A stretch of 64,000 nucleotides of DNA from Serratia oryzae (GTDB lineage Bacteria; Pseudomonadota; Gammaproteobacteria; Enterobacterales; Enterobacteriaceae), in the NCBI RefSeq assembly GCF_001976145.1, contig NZ_MOXD01000002.1, forward strand, positions 527,824 to 591,823, read 5' to 3'. Positions 34,105 through 43,996 of the stretch are shown here, piece after piece (positions within the stretch are counted from its first letter, which is position 1; each line of letters begins with the position of its first letter). The notes below the pieces were generated by a model. It saw only the letters and a list, made by a program, of their open reading frames with translations. It was not told the DNA's origin and did not search any database. The translations under genes were made by a program, and so were the position numbers.

Positions 34105-35286
34105 ATGAACCATCATGCAACAACGTCGCTGCCGCGTATTGCGACGTTGGACTGTGCTCGCGGTATCGCCATTCTCGGCATTCTGCTGATGAATATTAGC
34201 GCTTTTGGTCTGCCGAAAGCGGCCTATCTCAACCCGGCTTATCTCGGTATCCCTCCGGCACGCGATGCCTGGACCTGGGCGTTGCTGGATCTGTTTGCTC
34301 AGGCCAAGTTTCTGGCAATGTTTGCGCTGTTGTTTGGTGCAGGTCTGCAACTGTTGTTGCACCGCGGTAAAGTATGGATACGCGCCCGCCTGTCGTGGCT
34401 GGTGCTGTTTGGTTTGGGGCATGCGGTTTTCCTGTGGGATGGCGACATTCTGCTGGCCTACGGGCTGATCGGCCTGGTGTGCTGGCGCATGATTCGCGAT
34501 GCCAAAGATACCATTACGCTGTTGAAAACCGGGGCGGTGCTGTACGCGATCGGCATTGCTGTATTGCTGCTGCTGGGATTGATATCGCACGCTGAACCGG
34601 GAAGTTTCTGGCAGCCGGGTGCGGCGGAATTGCAGTATGAGAAATTCTGGAAGCTGCAAGGGGGGATGGAAGCCTGGCGCAGCCGCCTGGATCTGCTATC
34701 CTCCAGCCTGTTGGCAATTGGCGCACAATATGGCTGGCAACTGGCCGGTTTGATGCTGTTTGGCGCGGGCCTGATGCGCAGCGGCTGGCTGCGAAACAGG
34801 TATACCCCTGCTCACTACCGGCGTTTGGCGGCCTGGCTGATACCGCTTTCATTGTTGATTCAGCTGCCGGGTGTGGCGCTGCAGTGGCACCTGAACTGGG
34901 ACTACCGCTGGAGTGGTTTCTTGCTGCAGGTGCCGCGTGAGCTGGGGGCGTCATTGCAGGCGATGGGCTACCTGGCACTGGTTTACGGTTTCTGGCCCAC
35001 CTTTTCCCGCTGGCGTATCAGCCATTGGCTGACGCAGGTTGGGCGCATGGCGTTGAGCAATTACCTGCTGCAAACGCTGATCTGCACCACGCTGTTTTAC
35101 CGTTTTGGTCTTTACCAGCAGTTTGATCGCTTGCAGCTACTGGCGTTTGTCCCGCTGGTGTGGCTGGCTAACCTGTTGTTTTCTAAACTGTGGTTGCGTT
35201 ATTTCAAGCAAGGCCCGATGGAGTGGCTGTGGCGCTGGCTGACGGCCATGGCCGCTGGTGACAATGCGCAGCAGAAAGCAAATTGA
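34105..35286 (+). CDS. yeiB: DUF418 membrane protein YeiB
   Basis: A 393-residue polytopic inner-membrane protein. RIATLDCARGIAILGILLMNI at the N-terminus, FALLFGAGLQL and GRMALSNYLLQT are hallmarks of the DUF418/YeiB family, related to acyltransferase-like membrane proteins. Function unknown. Position between folE and galS is as in E. coli. Confidence 0.93.
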   Translation: MNHHATTSLPRIATLDCARGIAILGILLMNISAFGLPKAAYLNPAYLGIPPARDAWTWALLDLFAQAKFLAMFALLFGAGLQLLLHRGKVWIRARLSWLVLFGLGHAVFLWDGDILLAYGLIGLVCWRMIRDAKDTITLLKTGAVLYAIGIAVLLLLGLISHAEPGSFWQPGAAELQYEKFWKLQGGMEAWRSRLDLLSSSLLAIGAQYGWQLAGLMLFGAGLMRSGWLRNRYTPAHYRRLAAWLIPLSLLIQLPGVALQWHLNWDYRWSGFLLQVPRELGASLQAMGYLALVYGFWPTFSRWRISHWLTQVGRMALSNYLLQTLICTTLFYRFGLYQQFDRLQLLAFVPLVWLANLLFSKLWLRYFKQGPMEWLWRWLTAMAAGDNAQQKAN

Positions 35287-35315
35287 GATCTGGCGCAGGC
35301 AGGTTAAAAAAATGT

Positions 35316-35378
35316 ATGTAAACGTTTTCTTTCCTGTGACGTAATTCACGCTGAGGAGGAGGACAATCGGAGTAGGAT
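35316..35378 (+). promoter_or_regulatory. galS promoter with Gal operator and CRP site
   Basis: A GalR/GalS-type operator (ATGTAAACGTTTTCTT, 35316-35331; three mismatches to GTGNAANCGNTTNCAC) is directly followed by a CRP site (TGTGA-N6-TCACG, 35335-35350). TAGGAT at 35373-35378 is a -10 placing CRP near -41.5. This implies autoregulation by GalS and activation by cAMP-CRP. Confidence 0.75.
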
Positions 35379-35415
35379 AGTGCCATTGTCAACTTTTCTG
35401 ACTCCAGGGCGCTCC

Positions 35416-36453
35416 ATGAATTCTGTCCATCCGATCACCATTCGCGACGTTGCGAAGCGTGCAGGCGTGTCTGTGGCTACCGTCTCGCGGGTGCTGAACA
35501 ACAGCGCTCTGACTAGCCCGAAGACGCGTGAACAGGTGCTGCAGGCGGTTGCGGAACTGGGCTATCGGCCAAACGCCAATGCCCAAGCGCTGGCCACGCA
35601 GAGCAGCGATACGCTCGGTGTGGTGGTGATGGATGTCTCCGATCCATTTTTTGGTGCCTTGGTGAAAGCGGTTGACACCGTGGCGCAGCAAAACCACAAA
35701 TACCTGCTGATCGGTAACAGTTATCACCAGGCGGACAAAGAGCGTCATGCGATAGAAGTGTTAATCCGCCAGCGGTGTAATGCCTTGATTGTCCATGCAA
35801 AAGCGCTGAGTGATGCGGAACTGATCGCCTTTATGGATCAGGTGCCGGGCATGGTGCTGATTAACCGGGTGATAACAGGTTACGAGCATCGCTGCGTCGG
35901 GCTGGACAACGTATTCGGGGCCGAGATGGCGCTGCGTCTGCTGTTGTCGCAGGGCCATCAGCGCATCGGCTATCTGGGTTCCAATCATCCGATCGAAGAC
36001 GGCCCGCTGCGCCAGCAGGGTTACAGCCAGGCCATGATGGCCGCCGGTATTTCGCCAGCAGACAGTTGGCGTGCCTATGGTTCACCCGACTTACAGGGGG
36101 GCGAAGCGGCGATGGTGGAACTGCTCGGCCGCAACCTGCACCTGAGCGCGGTCTTTGCCTACAACGATGCCATGGCCGCCGGTGCCATGGCGGTATTGAA
36201 AGAAAACGGTATCACGGTGCCACAGCATTTCTCGCTGGTGGGATTCGATGATATTCCCATCGCGCGCTACACCAGCCCAAAATTGACCACTATCCGCTAT
36301 CCCATTGTTTCTATGGCAACTCTGGCCACCGAACTGGCGCTGAAAGGCGCCGCTGGGGCGCTGGAGCCGCAAACCTCGCATATTTTCATGCCGACGCTGG
36401 TGCGCCGCCATTCTGTGGCACCGTGGCAAAGTGAGGTAGCGGTCACTCTCTAA
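35416..36453 (+). CDS. galS: LacI-family repressor GalS of the mgl operon
   Basis: A 345-residue repressor nearly colinear with E. coli Gal[24 protein letters not shown] helix-turn-helix (in parts), [20 protein letters not shown] and [15 protein letters not shown]. It has a short N-terminal extension (MNSVHP). It senses galactose and represses mglBAC; its own promoter carries the same operator type. GalR is similar, but adjacency to mgl supports GalS. Confidence 0.93.
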   Translation: MNSVHPITIRDVAKRAGVSVATVSRVLNNSALTSPKTREQVLQAVAELGYRPNANAQALATQSSDTLGVVVMDVSDPFFGALVKAVDTVAQQNHKYLLIGNSYHQADKERHAIEVLIRQRCNALIVHAKALSDAELIAFMDQVPGMVLINRVITGYEHRCVGLDNVFGAEMALRLLLSQGHQRIGYLGSNHPIEDGPLRQQGYSQAMMAAGISPADSWRAYGSPDLQGGEAAMVELLGRNLHLSAVFAYNDAMAAGAMAVLKENGITVPQHFSLVGFDDIPIARYTSPKLTTIRYPIVSMATLATELALKGAAGALEPQTSHIFMPTLVRRHSVAPWQSEVAVTL

Positions 36454-36465
36454 ACATTTAGTGTT

Positions 36466-36526
36466 GTGTAACCGTTTTCAATCTGTGAGAAAATTCACAG
36501 AATATTAACATCACGCTGTCTATGCT
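36466..36526 (+). promoter_or_regulatory. mglBAC promoter with Gal operator and CRP site
   Basis: GTGTAACCGTTTTCAA (36466-36481) matches the Gal operator consensus at all but the last base. A perfect CRP site TGTGA-N6-TCACA (36484-36499) follows, and TATGCT at 36521-36526 is the -10, placing CRP near -41.5. The operator-CRP spacing equals that at galS within one base. Confidence 0.85.
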
Positions 36527-36631
36527 CTATAACCAAAGTACTGGAAGTAGCAACCTTGTCAGGTGTCGCTTCAAGTACGGTGGGTATCACTTTCATACCG
36601 AGTACGACCCTCTACAAACCGGAGACAGACA

Positions 36632-37624
36632 ATGAATAAGAAGGTTTTCACCCTGGCCGCGCTGGCCGCAAGCATGATGTTTGGCGCTGCCGCTCACGCA
36701 GAAACTCGTATTGGTGTCACCATTTATAAATACGACGACAACTTTATGTCGGTAGTGCGTAAGGCCATTGAGAAAGATGCCAAGGCGTCTCCGGACGTCA
36801 CGCTGTTAATGAATGACTCGCAGAATGACCAATCCAAGCAGAACGATCAGATTGACGTGCTGATTGCCAAAGGGGTGAAAGCTCTGGCGATCAACCTGGT
36901 GGATCCGGCCGCCGCACCGGTGGTGATTGATAAAGCGCGGGCCAACGATATTCCGGTGGTGTTCTACAACAAAGAACCTTCGCGCAAGGCGCTGGACAGC
37001 TACGACAAAGCCTATTACGTCGGTACCGATTCTAAAGAATCCGGTGTGATTCAGGGGGAACTGATTGCCAAACACTGGAAAGCCAACCCGAACTGGGATC
37101 TGAATAAAGACGGCCAGATCCAGTATGTGCTGTTGAAAGGCGAACCAGGGCACCCGGATGCCGAAGCGCGTACCGCTTACGTGGTGAAAACGCTGAATGA
37201 GAAAGGCTACAAAACTGAGCAGCTCCAGCTGGATACCGCGATGTGGGACACCGCTCAGGCTAAAGACAAGATGGATGCCTGGCTGTCTGGCCCGAATGCC
37301 AATAAGATCGAAGTGGTGATTGCCAACAACGATGCGATGGCCATGGGGGCCGTAGAGGCCCTCAAAGCGCATAACAAAACCAGCATTCCAGTCTTTGGCG
37401 TGGATGCATTGCCAGAAGCGCTGGCGCTGGTGAAATCGGGCGCGATGGCCGGCACCGTGCTGAATGACGCCGAAAACCAGGCGAAAGCCACCTTCGAACT
37501 GGCAAAAAATCTGGCGGCGGGTAAACCAGCGGCCGATGGCACCAAATACAAGATCGAAAATAAAGTCGTGCGTATCCCTTACGTGGGTGTAGATAAAGAC
37601 AATCTGTCTCAGTTTGTTAAATAA
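36632..37624 (+). CDS. mglB: Galactose/methyl-galactoside binding protein MglB
   Basis: A 330-residue periplasmic protein. Residues 1-23 are the signal peptide (ending AHA, then ETRIGV). The calcium loop DLNKDGQIQ and ligand residues in [13 protein letters not shown] are present. It delivers galactose or glucose to MglAC and to the Trg chemoreceptor. The ATG at 36632 has GGAGA upstream. Confidence 0.97.
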   Translation: MNKKVFTLAALAASMMFGAAAHAETRIGVTIYKYDDNFMSVVRKAIEKDAKASPDVTLLMNDSQNDQSKQNDQIDVLIAKGVKALAINLVDPAAAPVVIDKARANDIPVVFYNKEPSRKALDSYDKAYYVGTDSKESGVIQGELIAKHWKANPNWDLNKDGQIQYVLLKGEPGHPDAEARTAYVVKTLNEKGYKTEQLQLDTAMWDTAQAKDKMDAWLSGPNANKIEVVIANNDAMAMGAVEALKAHNKTSIPVFGVDALPEALALVKSGAMAGTVLNDAENQAKATFELAKNLAAGKPAADGTKYKIENKVVRIPYVGVDKDNLSQFVK

Positions 37625-37694
37625 GTATATTGCGATGCAATGACCCCGCCGAATATCGGCGGGGAGTTCATTATTAGAAAACCCAGGTATATTT

Positions 37695-39203
37695 ATGGCC
37701 GATAACTCTCGTGAGTGGCTGTTGGAAATGACCGATATTAATAAGTCATTTCCCGGCGTAAAGGCATTGGATAATGTCAACCTGCGCGTTCGTCCGCACT
37801 CCATTCATGCGTTGATGGGGGAAAACGGCGCGGGTAAATCGACGTTATTGAAATGTCTGTTTGGCATTTATAAAAAAGATTCCGGCAGTATCCTGTTCCA
37901 GGGGCAGGAAATAGATTTCAAGAGTTCAAAAGAGGCGCTGGAACACGGCGTTTCTATGGTGCACCAGGAATTAAACCTGGTTCTGCAACGTTCCGTGATG
38001 GACAACATGTGGCTGGGGCGCTATCCGGCCAAAGGCCTGTTTGTCGATCAGGACAAAATGTACAAAGACACCAAAGCCATCTTCGACGAACTGGATATTG
38101 ATATCGATCCGCGCGCGAAAGTGGGCACGCTGTCGGTATCCCAGATGCAGATGATCGAAATTGCCAAAGCGTTCTCGTATAACGCCAAGATCGTCATTAT
38201 GGATGAACCGACCTCTTCTTTGACGGAAAAAGAGGTGAAACACCTGTTCACCATTATCCGTAAACTGAAAGATCGTGGCTGCGGTATCGTTTATATCTCC
38301 CATAAGATGGAAGAGATTTTCCAGCTGTGCGATGAAATTACCATTCTGCGTGATGGTCAGTGGATTGCCACCCGGCCGCTGGAAGGGTTAGATATGGACA
38401 AGATCATTTCGATGATGGTTGGCCGTTCGCTGAGCCAGCGCTTCCCCGATCGCCAGAATACGCCGGGAGAGGTGATTCTGGAGGTGAAGAACCTGACTTC
38501 CCTGCGCCAGCCTTCGATCCGCGATGTCTCTTTTGACTTGCACCAAGGCGAGATTCTGGGGATTGCCGGTTTGGTGGGGGCCAAGCGTACCGATATTGTG
38601 GAAACCCTGTTTGGTATCCGCGAGAAAGTAGCCGGTACCATCAAGCTGCACGGCAAAAGCATCAATAATCACAGTGCGAATGAAGCCATTAACCACGGCT
38701 TTGCATTGGTGACGGAAGAGCGCCGCTCAACCGGTATTTATGCTTATCTGGACGTCGGTTTTAATTCGCTGATCTCCAATATCCGTAATTACAAAAATAA
38801 AGTGGGCTTGCTGGACAATACCCGGATGAAAAGCGACACCCAATGGGTGATCGATGCTATGCGGGTAAAAACGCCAGGGCACCGTACCAATATTGGTTCG
38901 CTTTCAGGTGGCAATCAGCAGAAAGTGATTATCGGCCGTTGGTTACTGACGCAGCCGGAAATATTGATGATGGATGAGCCGACGCGCGGTATTGACGTGG
39001 GAGCCAAGTTTGAAATTTATCAGTTAATGACCGAGTTGGCGAAGAAGGGCAAGGGGATCATTATTATCTCTTCTGAAATGCCAGAGCTGCTGGGAATTAC
39101 CGACAGAATACTGGTGATGAGTAATGGTCAGGTTGCGGGCATCGTGAATACCAAACAGACCTCGCAAAATGAAATACTGCGATTAGCCTCCTTGCATCTT
39201 TAA
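37695..39203 (+). CDS. mglA: Galactose/methyl-galactoside importer ATPase MglA
   Basis: A 502-residue tandem ABC ATPase: Walker [10 protein letters not shown] near residue 44, signature LSVSQMQ, DEPTSSL; the second domain has the degenerate GLVGAKRTD, signature [14 protein letters not shown] and [12 protein letters not shown]. Second gene of mglBAC, 70 bp after mglB. Confidence 0.97.
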   Translation: MADNSREWLLEMTDINKSFPGVKALDNVNLRVRPHSIHALMGENGAGKSTLLKCLFGIYKKDSGSILFQGQEIDFKSSKEALEHGVSMVHQELNLVLQRSVMDNMWLGRYPAKGLFVDQDKMYKDTKAIFDELDIDIDPRAKVGTLSVSQMQMIEIAKAFSYNAKIVIMDEPTSSLTEKEVKHLFTIIRKLKDRGCGIVYISHKMEEIFQLCDEITILRDGQWIATRPLEGLDMDKIISMMVGRSLSQRFPDRQNTPGEVILEVKNLTSLRQPSIRDVSFDLHQGEILGIAGLVGAKRTDIVETLFGIREKVAGTIKLHGKSINNHSANEAINHGFALVTEERRSTGIYAYLDVGFNSLISNIRNYKNKVGLLDNTRMKSDTQWVIDAMRVKTPGHRTNIGSLSGGNQQKVIIGRWLLTQPEILMMDEPTRGIDVGAKFEIYQLMTELAKKGKGIIIISSEMPELLGITDRILVMSNGQVAGIVNTKQTSQNEILRLASLHL

Positions 39204-39214
39204 GGATCGTGATT

Positions 39215-40225
39215 ATGAACGTGCTTAATAAAAAAACTTTGTTCACTTACTTTAAAGAAAGTGGCATTTACGTGGTATTGCTGGTGCTGCTGGCAATTAT
39301 CATTATTCAGGATCCGACGTTTTTAAGCCTGATGAACCTGAGTAACATCCTGACCCAATCTTCGGTGCGCATTATTATTGCTCTGGGCGTGGCGGGGCTG
39401 ATCGTGACACAAGGGACCGACCTTTCTGCCGGGCGGCAGGTGGGGCTGGCGGCGGTAGTAGCCGCGACCTTGCTGCAATCGATGGATAACGTCAATAAAG
39501 TGTTCCCGCATATGGAAACCTGGTCGATCCCGCTGGTGATCCTGCTGGTGTGTGCGATAGGTGCAGTGATTGGTCTGGTGAACGGCCTGATTATCGCCTA
39601 CCTTAACGTGACGCCGTTTATTACCACCTTGGGCACTATGATTATCGTCTACGGCATCAACTCGCTGTATTACGATTCCGTGGGGGCTTCACCGGTAGCG
39701 GGTTTTGATCCGAAGTTTTCTACCTTTGCTCAGGGGTTCCTGCGTTTTGGCGACTTCAAGCTGTCGTACATTACCTTCTACGCCATTATTGCGATTATCT
39801 TTGTCTGGATCCTGTGGAATAAAACCCGCTTCGGTAAAAATATCTTCGCCATCGGCGGTAACCCAGAGGCGGCGAAAGTCTCCGGTGTTAACGTGCCGCT
39901 GAACCTGATTATGATCTATGCGCTGTCTGGGGTGTTCTACGCCTTCGGTGGCTTGCTGGAGGCAGGGCGCATCGGCAGTGCCACTAACAACCTCGGCTTT
40001 ATGTACGAGCTGGATGCGATCGCCGCCTGCGTGGTGGGCGGGGTGTCGTTTGCTGGTGGTGTGGGGACGGTGCTGGGGGTCGTGACCGGGGTGATCATCT
40101 TTACCGTGATCAACTACGGGCTGACCTACATCGGCGTTAACCCCTACTGGCAATACATCATCAAGGGCGGCATCATCATCTTTGCCGTCGCGCTGGATTC
40201 GCTCAAGTACGCCAAGAAAAAGTAA
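39215..40225 (+). CDS. mglC: Galactose/methyl-galactoside importer permease MglC
   Basis: A 336-residue membrane protein almost identical in pattern to E. coli MglC (QGTDLSAGRQVGLAAVVAAT, IGGNPEAAKVSGVNV, YELDAIAACVVGGVSFAGGVG in parts). ATG 39215 with AAGGAT upstream is chosen over a GTG two codons earlier. Last gene of the operon. Confidence 0.96.
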   Translation: MNVLNKKTLFTYFKESGIYVVLLVLLAIIIIQDPTFLSLMNLSNILTQSSVRIIIALGVAGLIVTQGTDLSAGRQVGLAAVVAATLLQSMDNVNKVFPHMETWSIPLVILLVCAIGAVIGLVNGLIIAYLNVTPFITTLGTMIIVYGINSLYYDSVGASPVAGFDPKFSTFAQGFLRFGDFKLSYITFYAIIAIIFVWILWNKTRFGKNIFAIGGNPEAAKVSGVNVPLNLIMIYALSGVFYAFGGLLEAGRIGSATNNLGFMYELDAIAACVVGGVSFAGGVGTVLGVVTGVIIFTVINYGLTYIGVNPYWQYIIKGGIIIFAVALDSLKYAKKK

Positions 40226-40242
40226 CTCTTCATTTACCGCAT

Positions 40243-40275
40243 ACCGCATCCTTCCGCCCGGAGGATGCGGTTTTC
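40243..40275 (+). terminator. Terminator of the mglBAC operon
   Basis: CCGCATCC and GGATGCGG form the stem, followed by TTTTCT, 18 bp past mglC. The remaining gap to 40500 shows no gene. Confidence 0.88.
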
Positions 40276-40500
40276 TATGTTTTGCCCGCGCCGTATGCCA
40301 ACTTCCCCGATTTAACTGCTTTGATCCCCTTGCTCTGTGGCGATCTGCGCTTGCTTTGCCGCAACAGCCCAATAGGCCGAAAACGGAGCAATATACAGCG
40401 CAAATGTGCTGTGGCAGGCCGTGATTCGACCTGCTTGGCAGCGGGATCCGTTTAATAATCAAAGAGACACCCTCAGTACTTTTCAACCAAGAGAGCCGCT

Positions 40501-41262
40501 ATGCACTTTACCCAAGCCATTGCCCGATTGCCTGCCGACACCTGTGGTGCCGGCCAGACCACCGCCCAACTGGGAGCACCCGATGTGGCTGAAAGCAGCC
40601 GCCAGTTTCTGGCGTATGTGCATGCGCTACTGCAGCTCGGCCTGAAGGTTACGGTACTGCCTGCCGCTCCGGCATTCCCTGATGCACATTTTGTTGAAGA
40701 TACGGCGGTGGTGATACCGGAGTTGGCAGTGATTACCCATCCGGGCGCGCCCAGCCGCCAGGGGGAAGTGGATAGCATTGCGCCGGTGCTGGCGGGTTTC
40801 CGCCCGTTGGTACAGATGAGCAACCGTGGTCACCTCGACGGTGGTGACGTGCTGCTGGTCGATCGCCAGTTCTTTATTGGCCTGACTTCCCGCACCGATG
40901 AAGCGGGGATCGGCGAGTTTGCCGCGGCGGTGGAACCGCATGGTTACCGGGTGACCGCGATTGAGGTGAGCGCCGGGCTGCACCTGAAGTCGATCGTCAA
41001 CTACGTTGGCCGCAACACGCTGTTGCTGACCGAAGCCTATCGGCAGCATCCGGCTTTTGCCGCTTTTAATATTGTGGTGATCCCGGAAGAGGAGTCCTAT
41101 GCGGGCAATACGTTATGGATCAACGATACCCTGTTAACGCCACAGGGTTACCCTTACACCCTGGCACAGCTAGAAAAACTGGGGATGCCGATGGTGCTGC
41201 TGGATACCAGCGAATTCAAAAAAATGGACGGCGGGTTAACCTGCCTGTCACTGCGTTTCTGA
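40501..41262 (+). CDS. Dimethylargininase (DDAH) / amidinotransferase family
   Basis: A 253-residue guanidino-modifying enzyme, nearly the length of Pseudomonas aeruginosa DDAH. The catalytic His161 (SAGLHLKS) and Cys248 (GGLTCLSLRF) line up with the known His162/Cys249 pair; FVEDTAVV and NRGHLDGGDVLL supply substrate-binding acids. The enzyme converts N-omega-methylated arginines to citrulline and methylamines. It is followed at 24 bp by an amino-acid uptake system, suggesting import and use of arginine derivatives. Arginine deiminase-like activity is less likely given the short length. Confidence 0.88.
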   Translation: MHFTQAIARLPADTCGAGQTTAQLGAPDVAESSRQFLAYVHALLQLGLKVTVLPAAPAFPDAHFVEDTAVVIPELAVITHPGAPSRQGEVDSIAPVLAGFRPLVQMSNRGHLDGGDVLLVDRQFFIGLTSRTDEAGIGEFAAAVEPHGYRVTAIEVSAGLHLKSIVNYVGRNTLLLTEAYRQHPAFAAFNIVVIPEEESYAGNTLWINDTLLTPQGYPYTLAQLEKLGMPMVLLDTSEFKKMDGGLTCLSLRF

Positions 41263-41286
41263 ATCCAAGTCAACAGGGATTAGATA

Positions 41287-42060
41287 ATGAAAAAACTGTT
41301 TGCGGTTCTGCTGATAAGTTCGGTATTGAGTGCGCCGCTTGCCGCCAAGGCATTTGACACCATCAGCTTCGGCGTGGACGGCGGCTATCCACCGTTCGAC
41401 GTACTCGCGCCTAACGGCGAGATCACCGGTTTTGATATTGATATCGCCAATGCATTGTGCACGCAGTTGCAGGCGAAGTGCGTGTTCGTCAAACAGCCGT
41501 TCGAGAGCATGATTGCGGCGCTTAACGCCGGTAAGTTTAATGCGATTATCGCTTCGCTCAATATCACCGAAGAGCGCAAGAAGGAGGTCGACTTCACCGA
41601 TCGTTATTACCGCAGTGCTGCCCAGCTGGTGGCGCGTAAAGGCAGCCCGTTGCAGCCTGATGCTCAGAGCCTGAAAGGCAAAACGGTGGGGGTGCAGACC
41701 GGCTCGGTGCATGAGGCTTACGCCAAAAAACAGTGGGCAGGGAATGGGGTGAAGGTCCGTTCTTATGCCAATCAGGATAACGTCTATCTCGATCTGATGT
41801 CCGGGCGCATAGATGCGTCGCTGCAAGACAACATCCAGGCGGGCAACAGCTTTATCGATACACCACGCGGCAAAAATTTTGCCTTTGCCGGCCCGGTGAT
41901 CCGTGATGAGAGTATCTCTTCAGAAGTGGGGATCGCCGTAGCAAAAGCTAACCCGGCGCTGCGCGATGCACTCAATGAGGCCATCAAGGCCATCCGCGCC
42001 GATGGGACTTACGATGCTATCCAGAAAAAATATTTCAGCTTCGATATCTACGGCGAATAA
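41287..42060 (+). CDS. Polar amino-acid ABC transporter, substrate-binding protein
   Basis: A 257-residue periplasmic protein of the ArtJ/HisJ/LAO family (SBP_bac_3). Signal peptide residues 1-20 (ending AAKA). ISFGVDGGYPPFDVL, GFDIDIANALC and MIAALNAGKFNAIIASL are typical; VDFTDRYY and a Cys pair near residues 60-66 resemble cationic amino-acid binders. Context with DDAH suggests arginine or methylarginine. Confidence 0.92.
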   Translation: MKKLFAVLLISSVLSAPLAAKAFDTISFGVDGGYPPFDVLAPNGEITGFDIDIANALCTQLQAKCVFVKQPFESMIAALNAGKFNAIIASLNITEERKKEVDFTDRYYRSAAQLVARKGSPLQPDAQSLKGKTVGVQTGSVHEAYAKKQWAGNGVKVRSYANQDNVYLDLMSGRIDASLQDNIQAGNSFIDTPRGKNFAFAGPVIRDESISSEVGIAVAKANPALRDALNEAIKAIRADGTYDAIQKKYFSFDIYGE

Positions 42061-42098
42061 TTCAACCTTATGAAGCGGCTGGTTTATGGAGAGATAGC

Positions 42099-42791
42099 AT
42101 GGTAACCGACTATTTACCGCTGCTGTTGCAGGGGGCCGGGCTTTCGCTGTGCGTAATGCTGTTGGCGCTGGTGTTGGCATTGTTGCTTGGCCTGATCAAT
42201 GCGGCTATCAAGCTGTTTGGCCCGCCCTGGTTACGCTGGCTGTCGACTGGCTATACCACGCTGGTGCGCGGCATCCCTGAACTGGTGATCATGCTGCTGC
42301 TGTTCTTCGGCGGTGAAATGCTGGTGAACGGCCTGCTCGGGCTGTTGGGCGTTGGGCAGGTGCACTTCAATACCTTTATCTCTGGGGTATTGGCGATAGG
42401 CTTTGTGTTCGGCGCTTACTATACCGAAACCTTCCGCGGCGCATTTCAGACGGTGGATCACGGTCAGTTGGAAGCGGCCATCGCCTATGGGATGCGGCCT
42501 GGGCAGGTGTTCCGCCGCGTCATGTTGCCGCAGATGCTGAGTTTTGCCATTCCCGGCATCAACAATAACTGGCTGGGGCTGATGAAGGCCTCGGCGCTGG
42601 TGTCGATTCTTGGGCTGGAGGATATGGTGTGGCTGGCGGAGCAGGCCGGGCGGGCGACCCAGAAACCCTTCCTGTTCTATTTCCTGGTATCGCTGATCTA
42701 CATGGTGATTACCGCGCTTTCCAGCTGGCTGTTTAACCGCCTGGCGCGGCGCTATGCGCTGTATTCTTCAACGGCCAGGGACATCTACTGA
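42099..42791 (+). CDS. Polar amino-acid ABC transporter permease (HisQ/ArtQ type)
   Basis: A 230-residue membrane protein with five or so helices and the HisQ/ArtQ segments TTLVRGIPELVIMLLLFFGG and GQLEAAIAYGMRPGQVFRRVMLPQM (EAA loop). Its stop overlaps the next permease start by one base. Confidence 0.93.
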   Translation: MVTDYLPLLLQGAGLSLCVMLLALVLALLLGLINAAIKLFGPPWLRWLSTGYTTLVRGIPELVIMLLLFFGGEMLVNGLLGLLGVGQVHFNTFISGVLAIGFVFGAYYTETFRGAFQTVDHGQLEAAIAYGMRPGQVFRRVMLPQMLSFAIPGINNNWLGLMKASALVSILGLEDMVWLAEQAGRATQKPFLFYFLVSLIYMVITALSSWLFNRLARRYALYSSTARDIY

Positions 42792-43513
42792 TGAATCTGC
42801 AAACGATCCTGGATACGCTACCCGCGTTCTTATGGAGCGACGGTAACGATGCTACCGGGCTGGCGGTGACCGCCAGGCTATTCCTGCTGTCGGTGGTGCC
42901 CGGCATGCTCTTGGCGGTGCTGATGGCGGTTGGCCAGGTTTATGGCCCGCGTCCGCTGGCGATGCTGATCCGCAGCCTGAGTTACTTTTTCCGCAGCACG
43001 CCGCTCTACCTGCAATTGATGCTGATTTACTACGGCCTGTCGCAGTTCGATGTGGTGCAACTGGGTTGGCAGAACGATCAGCCATTCTGGCTGCTGTTCC
43101 GCGATGCCACCTTTTGCGCCACGCTGGCACTGGTGCTGAACACCAGCGCCTATGTGACTGAGCTGCTGGCCGGGATGATGGTCACTTTTCCACGCCAGGA
43201 ATGGGTAGCCGGCGAGGCCTTTGGCATGAGCCGTGCGCAGATTATCCGCCGGTTGGTGTTGCCGGCAACCCTGCGGCGCGGGATCCCGGCGTTAAACAAT
43301 GAGATGGTGTTTCTGCTGCACGCGACGTCTTTGGCCAGCACCGTCACGCTGTTGGATATCACCGGCGTAGCACGCTCTGTTTATGCCGCGACCTATTCAC
43401 CGTTTATTCCCTTTCTGCTGGCGGCAGCGCTGTACCTGATCTGCACCTTTGTGCTGATTTTCCTGTTCTCACGTGCCGAACGGCGCTGGCTGGCGTTTGC
43501 CCGCCGCAGTTGA
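42791..43513 (+). CDS. Polar amino-acid ABC transporter permease (HisM/ArtM type)
   Basis: A 240-residue membrane protein with SYFFRSTPLYLQLMLIYYGLSQF and EWVAGEAFGMSRAQIIRRLVLPATLRRGIPALNNEM (EAA loop, shown in parts by position 135-170). It completes a heterodimeric channel with the previous gene. No ATPase gene follows; the operon ends convergently with the Lrp-type gene 13 bp later. Confidence 0.92.
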   Translation: MNLQTILDTLPAFLWSDGNDATGLAVTARLFLLSVVPGMLLAVLMAVGQVYGPRPLAMLIRSLSYFFRSTPLYLQLMLIYYGLSQFDVVQLGWQNDQPFWLLFRDATFCATLALVLNTSAYVTELLAGMMVTFPRQEWVAGEAFGMSRAQIIRRLVLPATLRRGIPALNNEMVFLLHATSLASTVTLLDITGVARSVYAATYSPFIPFLLAAALYLICTFVLIFLFSRAERRWLAFARRS

Positions 43514-43526
43514 TTGCAGCTTCAGT

Positions 43527-43982
43527 TCAGGAACGTTTGATGGTTTGCAGCTCGGTGAGGGTCATGATTTTATCCACGCGGAATTTTTTGCTGGTCAGCC
43601 AGGTATCGGCTAACTGCCGGTAGTGTTCCATGCTTTGGCAGCCGATGCGCACCAGAAAATCGAAGCTGCCGCTGACCAGCCAGCAGTCCAGCACCTCTGG
43701 CGCTTGGCGCATTTCCTGCTCAAATGCCGACTGCGACTGGCCGTGATCGACCAGCGCAATCTGTGCCTGAACCACAAACGCATGCTCCGGTTCTGGCAGC
43801 TCAATCAGGGTGCTGTAACCGCGGATAATACCGGCGCGTTCAAGTATCCGCACGCGTTCCAGACAGGGGCGCGGTGTGAGGTTAACCTGCTCGGACAGCT
43901 TGCGGTAAGAAATACGGCCATCGCGGCGCAGTATTTCAAGGATTTTTTTATCAATTCGGTCAAGCTGCGTTTTCTTTTCCAT
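43527..43982 (-). CDS. Lrp/AsnC-family transcriptional regulator
   Basis: A 151-residue regulator: N-terminal helix-turn-helix (DRIDKKILEILRRDGRISYRK, PRPCLERVRILERAGII) and C-terminal RAM ligand-binding domain (APEVLDCWLVSGSFDFLVRI). Start ATG 43982 is chosen; a TTG five codons upstream is in frame. Its start lies 15 bp from that of the divergent hydrolase gene, so the two promoters must overlap. Amino-acid-type effectors are usual. Confidence 0.92.
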   Translation of the reverse strand: MEKKTQLDRIDKKILEILRRDGRISYRKLSEQVNLTPRPCLERVRILERAGIIRGYSTLIELPEPEHAFVVQAQIALVDHGQSQSAFEQEMRQAPEVLDCWLVSGSFDFLVRIGCQSMEHYRQLADTWLTSKKFRVDKIMTLTELQTIKRS

Positions 43983-43996
43983 AGATGGGACGTCCA

